In this document: in pieces, positions 1 to 10,164 of the stretch
Position numbering within the stretch: the first letter of the stretch is position 1
How the letters are laid out: each line of letters opens with the position of its first letter
NCBI RefSeq assembly: GCF_040807025.1
Contig: NC_090952.1
Coordinates: 3,162,001-3,226,000, forward strand
Direction: 5' to 3'
Length of the DNA: 64,000 bases
DNA from: Struthio camelus
Lineage: Eukaryota; Chordata; Aves; Struthioniformes; Struthionidae
Position numbers and translations under genes: made by a program
Notes under the pieces: generated by a model
Seen by the model: the letters and a program-made list of their open reading frames with translations, nothing else
Databases searched by the model: none
What the model was told of the DNA's origin: nothing

Positions 1-1344
1 CGGCAGGCAGGGGTCCGGGCAGGGGTCCGGGCAGGGGCAGCGCAGGCCGAGCGCTCGCCGCCATGCAGCCCCCGGGCGGGCGCGGAGCTGACCGCGACAG
101 GCTCGGCGGCGGCGGCGGGAGGCTCTGCCGCGGCCCCAGGAAGTCCCGCAACTCTCGCCCCCGGGGAGTTTTGGCGCGGGCCGGAGCCCGCCGGCGGGGG
201 ACGGCCGCCCCCGGAGCTGCTGACTCAGCGTGGCTCCCCCCCCCCCCGGGGCACCGGGCCCCGCCGCTCACTTCCTCCGCCGCCGGCAGCGCTCGGAGGC
301 CAGCGCTCGCCCTGCCTCGGCCGCCCCCCGGCCTTCTCGGCGCCCTCCGGCCAAAAATCCCGGCCGGGGCTGAGGGGCGCGGGCAGGCGAGCGGGCGCGC
401 GTGGGCCACGGGCCCGCCGGCCGGGCCGAGGCGAGGGCCCCGCAGCTCGGCGGAGGGGAAGGCGGCTGCCCGCCGCCGGCTCGGCCCCGGAGCCCCCCCG
501 CCCCGGGCGGGCGCTCGGCCGACGGCCTCCTTCGCCTTCCCCGCCGGGGTTTCACAGCGACGGCGGCGGCCGGGGAATTTCCCCGACGGCAGCCCGGGCT
601 GGGGGGCCGGAGCGCCGGGGCCGCATCCTGCCTCGGCGGGACGGCGGAGGGCGGCGCGCGCCGGGCCCCCTCGGCGCGGCGGGCGCGTGCTTGGGGCAGG
701 CGGAACACGCTGCGGGCAGCAGGCGGCCCCCGGGGCTGGCCCGCCCCGGCCACCGCTGCCACAAGTCTGCTGGGTCTCAGCCTCTGTCCGCAGCTCTGGT
801 TTATTACCCGGGGCCTTTTTGTCCCTCGCCCTTCGCTTGCGTCCCCCCCACCTGCGTTTGGGGGGGGGGCTCTGGGGAGGGGGAGCAGCAGCCGGGGGGG
901 TTGGGTGAGGGGGGCAGCAGGGCTCAGGGCCGCCGCGGCTGGGGGCAGGCTGCGTGGGGGGGGGGTCTGCCTCGGGCCCCCCCCCGAAGCCTGCATCTGT
1001 TTCCATGGCGACGGCGGGAGCCGCGGGAGCCGCCCCATTGGCTGCTGCTGATGTCATCGTGGGGCGGGGTGCCCCCTCCCCCCACCCCGGGGCCGGGAGG
1101 TGGGGGGCACCGGCCCCACGGGCGGGGCGGGGCGGGGCGGCGCCCCCGCAGGCAGCGCCGGGGCGGGGCGGGGCGGGGCGGGGCGGAGGGGGGGGGCGCG
1201 TCGCCCGGTTCGGCCCCGCCTCGCCCCTCCCTGCCCGGCCCGGCCCGGCCCGGCCCCACCCCGCCCCCGCCCCGTCCCGCCCCGCCCGGCACCGCCGCTC
1301 CCCACGCCCGGCGCCGCCCGGGGCCCGGGGCAGCCGCGCCGGCG
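1..1344 (+). promoter_or_regulatory. CpG island / KLF8 distal promoter (1A)
   Basis: Dense CpG and GC-box sequence upstream of candidate exon 1A. It starts with short repeats of GGGTCCGGGCA at 10-40. A cluster about 330 bp before the exon 1A ATG holds an RFX X-box-like site at 999-1012, an inverted CCAAT box at 1037-1041, a CRE-like TGATGTCA at 1049-1056 and a GC box at 1061-1069. Arrays of GGGGC at about 1121-1186 and GGCCC at about 1232-1258 add Sp/KLF sites and G-quadruplex potential. No TATA box is visible. Open frames here on both strands have alanine/glycine/proline/arginine-only composition and are not genes. The transcription start is not defined by the sequence alone. Confidence 0.6.
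999..1012 (+). promoter_or_regulatory. RFX X-box-like site
   Basis: GTTTCCATGGCGAC is a near-palindrome that differs at two positions from the RFX consensus GTTGCCATGGCAAC. It lies just upstream of an inverted CCAAT box and a CRE-like element. The same 14-mer, extending to a shared 17-mer, recurs in inverse orientation at 11165-11178. Binding is inferred from the motif only. Confidence 0.45.
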
Positions 1345-1371
1345 ATGCACTCGGAGGACGCGGAGGGGAAA
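1345..1371 (+). CDS. KLF8: KLF8 candidate exon 1A (coding part)
   Basis: Nine codons, MHSEDAEGK, ending in AAA followed by the near-perfect donor gtaagt at 1372. The exon ends in phase 0 and the KLF8 core exon at 17366 begins in phase 0, so the product would read MHSEDAEGK-AGGSGHGK and on into the core. It sits in a CpG island with promoter-type motifs. It shows no similarity to the human KLF8 N-terminus, which starts MVDMDKL. The exon is inferred from donor, phase and context, without protein homology, so it could instead be a 5' UTR exon with translation starting at 17402. Confidence 0.5.
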
Positions 1372-4300
1372 GTAAGTGCGGCCGCGCCGCGCCGGGCCGG
1401 GCCGGGCCGGGCCACACGGGCGGGGAGGTGCGGGCGCGGCGAGCCTCCATCTTGCGTGGTCTCTTAAAGGGCCAGCGCGGGCGGGGCGGCCCGGCCGGCG
1501 GGCAGCGCGGGTGGCGCCCGCGGGCTCGGCTCGGCTCGGCTCGGCTCGGCTCGGCCCGGCCCGGCCCGGCCCGCGGGGGGCGGGCGCGGCTGCCGCCGCC
1601 GATGGCGGTGGGGGCGGCCGCCGGCAGGTGCGCGGGGCCCCGCGGGCGCCTCGCCCGGCCGGTGCCAGCGCGCCGCACCCGGGAGGGCCCCGCTGGCCGC
1701 CCGTCGGGGACGTGGCGGGCCACCGGCCTGAGCATCCCTGGTGGGGCCACCCGCGCCCAGGCCTGGCCGGCGGGAAGCGGGGCGCTGGCGCCCGGCCCTC
1801 GCCCTCCCGCCTCGGGGGCGTCCGAGACCCTGCTCTTGCCGCGCCGCGGCCCTGGCGTCGCCCGGCGCGAAGGAGGCCGCGGCCTCTGCCGGCGTGTCTC
1901 GGGTGGTTCCTCCCCTGGCGAGGCGGCTCCGGCGGTCCCGGGGACGAGCGTCGGGGCGCCGGCGGGTGAGGGAGCCGGCTGAACCCGCGGAGGGGTCACG
2001 GCCCCCAGACCTTCCCGTCCTCCGCCACCGACTCGCGTGGCCTTGGGGGCAAGTTCCTTGCCAGGCCCCGCGGCGCCGACCCCCTGCAGCTACCAGCGCA
2101 CAGCGGGGGGATTTGGAGGCCGCTGAGCTCGTGAACGACCTGCGAGGAGCCGGGATCGGCGAGGGAGCGGGAGGCACCGGGAAGGGGCAGGGATTCCCAC
2201 GGCCCCGCGGGGACTGGGGGCCGCAAGAGAGAGCCCAGGCGTCCTGTCCCGAGGGGCTCGTTTGCCGTCGCGATGCGCCCCACGCAGGAGCTGGCGGGGC
2301 AGGCTCGATGGGGCCTGCAGCCAGCTTGGTGGGACAGGGTGGCTTGAGGGGCTGGTGGCCCTGGAAGGTGTTCAGGGGCAGGTGGGGTAATTAAAATGCG
2401 TCATGAAAACTAAATCCTGAGCAAATGCTCTTCCGTGCTGTTTGCGTGCCAGTGAGAAGAGGCTGGTAATGGGTGTGTTTAACTCCTGCTTGATTTGTTT
2501 TAATGTAATAATGTGTTGCTACGCTGGTAAATAGGTATTTGAGGCCATTTTGGGAATGAGAGTGTTTTAACAGCTCACAGGAGGAAGAGGTTGTTTGACC
2601 AACTGTCTTTGTGCGCTGTGGGACGTGGATGTATGATGAGCACTCCAGCAGCGAGTCGAAAGGATTTCCCAGACCTCTTCCCGTCAGGGCCTCTTGCCGC
2701 TTCCATCGCTGCTCTCCCGCCTTGGTGGAGGTGGGCAGAGCTGGGTGGCAGCAGGTTTCGGAGATGTGTCCTCCCCACGCTTCTGCTGCAAACGAGGACA
2801 GACCTGTCGGGAGGACGAAGCCTCATCTCGTGGTTCCCCATCACCTCCCGAGCCTCATCCCTAGCCCATTTCCTCCGTGCGCCCCGTTTATCTCTTTCTC
2901 TGGAGTCCCAAGGTCTTGCTTTCAGCTCTGCTTGACGCTCTCGGTGCTGCTTGGCTGGGATGGGAGGACCTGACATCTGCCTGGGAGGATGCCTTCTGCA
3001 ACATGGCCCAGCCTCGGGAGAGGATGGATGCGGGGTGGGATCTGTTGCTTCAGCTTGTCAGGGCACCCTCAGCCTCGCGCAGCTTTTTGGGTTTCATGGA
3101 AGAGCTGTTGATGAGCAGCCCCCCGAGTTGGTGAGGATCCTTGAGGACAAGCAGCATGGTTTGGGCTGCCTGGTGGCACAGGTTTTTGCAATGATCCATC
3201 ATTGCCATTTCTGCTGAAACCCCTTCCAAGGGGGACTGGATTGTGCTTGAAATTGTCTCCCTCACCTTTCCTTGCTGGTGGCAGAAGGCCACCCCGCCGC
3301 CTGGGACGGAAGGAGGTCTAGCTGGGTGAAGATGTGCATGTTTCTAAGAAATGCATCATTTTCATACTTTTTGTGTGTGTGTGTCAGTGCAAGGAGCAAT
3401 TCTGAAAGCAGGCTTGCTTTAGCTCCAGGTATCTAAGCCTGCCTGATTGCAGCTCAGTTGCTTTATTGGAGGTTGTTCTCCTGCCCAGCCCTGACCATGG
3501 CAATGGAGGATGCTGAATCTTTAACGCAGCTTCTCCGAAATGTGTGGTAGGTTTTGGAGTCCATTGGCTGTCCTAAAAACACCTCTTGCAGCCTCCCTCT
3601 TCTGGCTTAGAGACATCCCCAAAACAGCTGAAAGGAGACAGCCTTTAACGATCTCTAGCTGCCCTGCAGATCTCAAGGTCCTTGTACAGTGCTGGCATCC
3701 TTCTGGGAAGAGCTTGTGCCAAGTGTTGCAGGGGGGGCAAATTTTAGCTTTTGAGGGAGCCTCCGGGTGTCTCCATAGCCAAGAGGAGCTTTAGAAGCTC
3801 CCAAATGAACGAGGATCCTTCTAGGTGGCAGAAACCAGCTCTCGACTGCAGTGTTTCTGATGCTGGCTCCACCGGCATTGCCTCCATCCCCACTGATCTA
3901 ACTCCAGCCTGAGCCCTCGGGTGCCTTTCTTAGCCTTCAGCCCAGGCCGCCAGCTCTGGCCCCTCCTCGAGCAGGACAGTTCTGGCATCCCTTGCTTTCT
4001 GCTGTGATGTCCTCACCTGAGGTCTTTGCTGGCCTCCCGGCCCTCAGCTTCCTCATCTGCCTTCAGGGTGGCAAGGAACGTGCTGCCAGGAGAAACCTGA
4101 GCTTTGGGCCTTTTGGTGCTGACCCCATCTGCCCGGAGGGTGTTTTGCTCCCCCCCCCCCCCCCGCCATGGGAGGAAGCGTTCTCCCCCTACCACGTATT
4201 TATTTTTGTTAGGAGTTTGGGATCTGCAACGAAAAGCTTTCCTCGTTGGAGGAAAGCTGCGCTCCTTGGCCAGGACAGGTCCCTCTTTGCCGCGTGGAAG

Positions 4301-6759
4301 CTGGGGGTTGTAGCAGCCTTTGGGTTCATTTCAATCTTCCTCTGTTAAGGTCAGGTCCCGTTCCTGGGATTTGGTATCCAGCCAGCTCAGGGCTGCGTGA
4401 CTTTGGCTGCGTCCTCTGCCTAGGAGCAAACGCGGCTGCGGTGGCAGCGGGAGGGGGGCTGGTTTGGACTGAGGCTCCTTTCCGCCCCTCGCAGCCTGCC
4501 TCACACCCCGTTTTGTCGCCGGCATGAAGCAAAGTGCTCCCCGCCCCGGTACAGCCGGAGGGGGAAACCGAGGCAGGAGGGGCCTCGCACCCGTTACCAG
4601 AGGGCAGGCTGGCCAGCCTGGAGAGAACCGCGGTCTCTCCCTCAGCTTGCCCGCAGCTGCCTTGAGGAGCCCTGGAGTCGCCTGCCGGGACCGTGGCGGA
4701 CCGACTGCTCGTGCCGCTATCGCTGGGCTCCGCGTTGGGGGAACCGGAGGCGGGAGGTGGCTTTGGAGCCCCCCTCCCTTCACATCCCTTGTGCTGGAAA
4801 GGCTGGCGGGGTGGGGACAGGCCCAGCGCTCTTGCTGCGTGCACCAAGGTTTCGGGTCAGGCAGGGGGAGCTGCGGGTCAGATCCCGCTTCCTCCAGTAC
4901 CCCCAGAACCGCAGCTGCTTTGCTGTGAAACCACCCCCTCGGGCTCGGGGCCCAGCATCCGCCTGCGCTGGGTTGTATTTCTTCCCTCCCCGAGGCTGAT
5001 TTGGTTCCTCCCCCCCCCCCCCCCCCCCCCCGCCGGCCTCACCTCGGGTCCTGGCAGGGGTCCAGCAGCGCTTGAAACCCCCGCTGTGTCTTGAGGTTTT
5101 TGCATCCAGGTGTTTGGGGAAAGAGGGGTCGGTGACTCTTTAGCTAGTGTTTTCTCTTTCCTTCCTGGGGAGGGTGGCAGAGTCCCCGTCCACCCCCTCG
5201 TCCCCAAGGGCACGTGTCCTCTGCACGTGCTTAAATATCCGGCGTTGGCCCCGTGCACTGCTCGGGGTGCAGTGGGGACGGGGTGGGCCGCAGGCGCCGC
5301 TCGCTCTCCATCTTTCGCAGGCCGGAGCGAGATCAGAGCTGCTGCAGCTGGGGGAAACCGAGCATCTCCCGGCCGTGCCTGCTCGTTCCCAGGGCTGGCG
5401 CCGGCAGCTGCGCCTCGCGGTGCGGTGCTTGGGCGGCCGCCCCGGTACCGGCTCCACCTGGAGCCCGTGGGAGACCTGGTTTCGGTTGCCGTTTTTATGT
5501 CCTCGTCCTCTCTCGGTTACCTTCAAACCGTGCCTAGCTGGGGCGGGCTGAGGGGACAGCCTGCAGGCTAGCGCAGCCCCGGCTCCGCCGCTGGCCCGCG
5601 GCGGCACGGTCGAGGCCGGCTCTGGGCCTGCGGCAGAGGGCTGGAGGCTGCCCCGGAGGGCAGGGGGAAGAGAGGCGCTTGGCATCAAGCGGGTGCTGGC
5701 TCCCTGGCTCTGCCCGGGGCCGTTGCTAAGGCTCGGTGCCTCAGTTTACCTGGAGGCGCACGGGGGAGAAGGCAGCGCAGAGGCTGCAGCGGCCCCTAGG
5801 CCCTGGGGGCGGCGGCAGGGGACTGGGCGCTATTTACAGCCTGTGTCCCCCCCCCCCACCGCTCTTCTAGTCCCCCCGCCCAGCTGGGGGTAAAGGGGCC
5901 TCCGGCTCTGTCACCCCCTCCTCCCCCCGCAAAACGGGGGGGGGGGAACTGCCCCCGGCCGTCCTCGGCAGCGGGGGCCGGCTGCCGTTACCGGGGGGGG
6001 GGGGGGGTCGCGGCGGGCCGGGCCTGTTGCCCTGCCGGCGCCGCCCCAGGGCCCCCGGCGGCGGTGGGCGGAGGCCGGGCCGAGCCCGGGGCCGCCGAGG
6101 CCCCCGGGGAAGGGCGCGGGCGGGCGGGCGGGGCCGGCGCCGCTTCCCCTTCGCGCGGCAGAGGGGCGCCGCCGCGGGGCCCCACCCGCCTCGAGAAAGG
6201 GGCTCGGCGCCTTTAAGAGCGAGCCCGGCTTCCGGGGCGGGCGCCGCCGCGCGCTTGGAAGGTCACAGCGGGGGGGGGGGGAAGGGGGAGGGTGGTGGCG
6301 CGCGCGGCGGGGGGGGGGCGAGGGGCGACGTCGCTGCGGCGGGCGCGCCGCCCCGCCCCCCACGCCCTTTGCTCTTAAAGGGCCAGGCGCGGCGGGGGGG
6401 GTGGAGGAGGGCGCGACGCCCCCCCCTCCCCGCTCCTGCCTCAGTTTCCCCGCTGTGCCCAGCGCGGCCAGGCCAGCCAGGCGGCCGGCGGGGGGGTGTC
6501 TCGCCCGCGGCGGGGCCGCTGCTGCCTTCCCCCGGCCCGGCCCGGCCCCGTTGGCGGCTGAGGAGCCAGAGGAGAAGGGAAGGGGCTCTGTGTCTCCTGC
6601 ATCCCTCAGCGGGGAGGAGGCCCCCGGTGCGGGCTGGACCCCGCTCCCCTCCGGGGACCCCGAGGAGCCCTTTGTAGGGGCAGCCAGCCTGGGCAGGGCT
6701 GCCTGGGCTCGCTGGGGCCCTGGAGCTGCCTTCAGGGGCAGGCAAGGGGTCAGCGGGCT
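1372..6759 (+). other. KLF8 intron 1, proximal part
   Basis: No coding exon seen. A GGCTC pentanucleotide array lies at about 1527-1552, followed by a GGCCC run to about 1572. The sequence drops to an AT-richer pocket at about 2390-2580, which is unusual against its flanks and could be a conserved element. Long C runs occur at 4150-4164 and 5010-5031. From about 5700 the sequence is CpG-island-like again, with a poly-G run at 5994-6006. Confidence 0.5.
1527..1572 (+). repeat. GGCTC/GGCCC pentanucleotide array
   Basis: Perfect tandem copies of GGCTC pass directly into tandem GGCCC copies. It lies about 160 bp downstream of the exon 1A donor. A closely similar CTCGG array lies just before the exon 1B start codon at 14732-14768. 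Confidence 0.85.
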
Positions 6760-7034
6760 AGTTGGCGTGGCGTGGTAGATGGTGTGGCGTGGTGGGCTAC
6801 CTTCCTTAGCATGGTGGCCTAGCTGGCGTGGTGTGGTGGGCTAGCTGGTGTATCGTGGTAGATGGTGTGGTGTGGTGGGCTAGCTGGTGTATCGTGGTAG
6901 ATGGTGTGGCGTGGTGGGCTACCTTCCTTAGCGAGGTGGGCTAGCTGGTGTATCGTGGTAGACGGTGTGGCGTGGTGGGCTACCTTCCATAGCATGGTGG
7001 CCTAGCTGGTGTGGCGTGGCGTGGTGGGCTAGCT
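6760..7034 (+). repeat. Minisatellite, GTGGTGGGCTAGCTGG type
   Basis: Imperfect tandem repeat built from three short blocks, GGTGTGGCGTGGTGGGC, TACCTTCCTTAGCATGG and TAGCTGGTGTATCGTGG, arranged in mixed order. Successive copies differ by a few substitutions, for example TTCCTTAGC against TTCCATAGC. It lies in KLF8 intron 1 between two CpG-rich blocks. No coding meaning is seen. Confidence 0.85.
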
Positions 7035-10000
7035 GGCACGTCCCCGGAGCAGGAGAGCAAAGCGGGCGCTGCGGGCCTTCGTGCCGTAGGACGCCTCATC
7101 TCCCCGGGCTGGGATGGCGTTAGGATCTGTGCGGCAGGATGGGACCTGCCAGGACCTTCTCCTCTGCCCAGCCGCCGGCCCGCGGGTGCCAGGCGGGGCC
7201 GGGGCCGGGGCCTGCGGGCAGGGCTGGAGGCGGCTGCGGAGCGGGAGCCGGTGCGGGCGTGCGGCCGGGGCAGGAAGCGGGGGAAGGCGAGGCGCAGGAG
7301 GCAGGCCCGGGCGGCCGGCGGCGGGGCCTCCCTGCCCTGCCGCGGCGCTGGGCGGTGGCTGGGTGGGGTGGCCCCGGAGCAGATGGCGTTGGCGTGACTC
7401 GGGTGCCCTTCCCCCTCGCTGGCCTGCCTCCTGCCTGGGAGCTGCAGGAGAGGCTATAAAAAGAATGTATTAAAGCGACGCGGCGGAGAGAAAAATCGGA
7501 GAGGGGGAACGTTTCGGGGCCGGTGCGGGGCCCGGCCTGGTTCGCTTGCCCTCCTCCTGGGCTCGAGGAGATGCCCGTTTCGGGGCGAACGTTTGCTCGA
7601 GCGCCTTCGAGCAGTAGGGAAACCGGGAGCTGAGGTGCCTCGAAAGGCTGAGCGCAGCAGCCGGGCTTCCTCCAGCTCCCGTTTGCTGCGGGGTTTCTCC
7701 CTCCGGCTGCTTGCCCGAAGCCGCGGCCGGCGCTGCCCCGGCTCCGCGCGGCAGAGGTGCGAGGGGAGCGCGGCGTCGCCCTGCCCGCGCGCGGCCGGGC
7801 AGCCTGCCCTCCCTCCCGCCTGCGGCTAGGGCTGTGCTCGGCGGGCGGTTAGGAGCAGACGTGCCCGGGAAGCAATTCCCTCCCCTCCTCTGCCCCGAGG
7901 AGGCGAAAGAGGGGGCAGCAAGAGGAGAGGCCTGACAACTGCCAGCTGTAGGTACAGGGCGATCTCGGCACCGTCTCCCCTGGGGCGCAGGCAGGGGGTT
8001 GGTCCCTGGGGGAGGATGCCAGCCCCCCCCCGAACTGTTCTCCGGGGAGGTGGTGGAGGAGCTGCCTGGGACGCCCGGGGACAGCGGCAGGTCTGGCTCT
8101 GGGAGCTGCGTCTCTTGCCCGAGACCGGAGAGCTTCCTGCAGGGAGACCCAACAGCCCTGGTTTGGTGGTGAGCGCCCAGATGGGTCTCCTGGCCTGGCC
8201 GCGTGGGTGTCTCCATGCTCTCTCTCGTGTTATTTTTGCTCAAGCCTGTTGCCTGGCTCTGCCTGAGCTCTTTGTATCCTGTCTCCCTGCCACCTCCGTT
8301 TTTAACTCTTGCTAAGCAAGGCCCTACCTTCTCCCCAGCTCCGTGCGTGGAGTGCCACCGGCTCCGCTTGGCAGGAAAGGACAAAACTGGCCTGCTCGTA
8401 TCAGCCATGGACCCGCTTCCCAGCTGGACCCAAAGCAACACACACCTAAATTTGGCTGGAAGTGAATAAATAGGAACCGATGCCATCGAAAAGGGAAAAC
8501 TGGGGTCCAAGCGTGGACCCACCTAGAGGCCACAGTTGAGCTCTCAGCCAGGTGGAGATATTCCCAGCTTAGCTGTCTGCACAACAGGCTTGGAGGGTGT
8601 CCCCTGGCACGTCCGGCCACACGATCCTGCCTGGGGACAGGCTGCGTCACCCGTGCGGGCCCGGTGTGCAGGCGACTGGGGTCATCCGGCTTTGCCGGCT
8701 GGCGTCTCTGGAGTGGGGCAGTCCCCAGCCCACCCAAGGGGGCACACACCGCTTGCTGGGTCTGGGCTGGGTGCTGTGGCACGTGGCAGCGGCTCAGGGA
8801 CCCCTTGCTTTCTGATCCCTTTGCATCCTAACAGAGGTCCTGACAGAGCCTGGAGACCTGTTTCCGCGGGGGTGGGGTGTAAACCCCTTCTCTGGAGCAG
8901 ACTCCCTTTCCCTGCTTCATGTACGGCCAGGCCAAATTGGAGAGGTCTTCTCCATTTCTTCCTTGGGGACAGCTAGCCATACGACTGAGCCACAGACCAA
9001 AATCTTGACGTGATCGTGGTGGAAGCGCCGTGCCGGAGAGCCCCCTGCCCGATGGCTCCAGTGGAAGATGCAGGAGGGGAACGGGCTCGTCCTTTGCTTC
9101 TCACCCACGTCCGTGGAGCGTGGCTGCTTTGGGGGTTGAAAGAGCAACCCCCCAGAAGTGGTCTCATTTCTGTGGTGGCCCAACAGGTCCCTCTCTCCCA
9201 CCAGGCTTGCTGGCAGGGCTTGGTCAACTTGATTCCTCTTTGAAAGGATGTTCCTGGTTCTTCAGAGCGTGAAGCCGCTTAGGACTGGGAAGAGGCTGAA
9301 GGAGGGGCAGGAAGAAGGAGACAGAAGAGGAGCAAGTGGCAGATGGAGCAGATCTCGCTGAGTAGTGCACAACGCCAAAAGAATAAATAGCAATTAAGGC
9401 TAATAGCTAATGGGCTGGTTACTGTAGCAAGGTGTGTCCTACCGTGCATCTCTGAGCAAACCTCCCACGGCCGCTCAGCCTCCTCTCCCAGGGCCTGTCT
9501 GCTTGGGGACACTGACCCGATTTAGCTGCTGTGGAAGAGCTATTTCAGGCTAGTTCTCCAGGCAGGCAGCTCCTCCAGCAGAAAGTGCCTTTATTCTGGA
9601 GTAACTGCTGCACTTGGCCACATCCTGTGGGGGCTGGAGGGCACCCCGGGGCTCCGAGGGCACCTCGGGGAGAGGCAGTCGCAGCACCGCTGTCTTGCAG
9701 AGCTGGAAGAGGGCATCTTTGGCTTTCGCTCTGTGGCTGGAAGGGGATGGCTCATCTAACAAGTGCCGGAGGGTGCCGGGGAGCCTGTGGCAGAGGGATC
9801 CCCCCGGGCCGGCTCTGGGGTTTGCCAGGGCCCAGCAGTAGCAGCTCTGCCCGATCCCATGCCCGCTTTCCAGCCGGGGACCCCGGCAGGGAGACGGCCG
9901 TTCTGCCCCGAGCCGAGCGCAGGCCGCGCTTCGTGTCTGCCGGCAGGAGGGTGCCGGCTCCAAGGGCCCGCTCCCTGCGGGGTCCGGGTGGGCTCTGCGT

Positions 10001-10164
10001 GGAGCCGGCTTGCAAGCCGGAGCTTGGCGGACGCACAGCCCCAGGGGTGGAAGGTCCTTGGGCCAGTGCTGCTTGGGGGGGGGGGGGGGGGCGCTAGTCT
10101 GTCCCCCCTCACCCCCCTCCTGGGAAATGCGGCCTCTCTCCGCTGAGCTCTTCGCTCTGGAGGT
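7035..10164 (+). other. KLF8 intron 1, middle part
   Basis: CpG-rich to about 7,950, then lower-CpG sequence. A TATA-like TATAAAAA at 7455-7462 stands before a CpG-rich block but has no exon-like sequence after it. I see no homology-supported exon. A homopolymer G run lies at 10075-10091. Confidence 0.4.

Noticed and set aside
63-908. Open frame with ATG in perfect Kozak context at the window start
   Set aside because: No splice donor or homology; composition is that of the CpG island and overlapping frames on both strands are equally open.
7455-7462. TATAAAAA as a TATA-box promoter
   Set aside because: No exon with a donor and no conserved frame follows; a TATA-like octamer alone is weak evidence.
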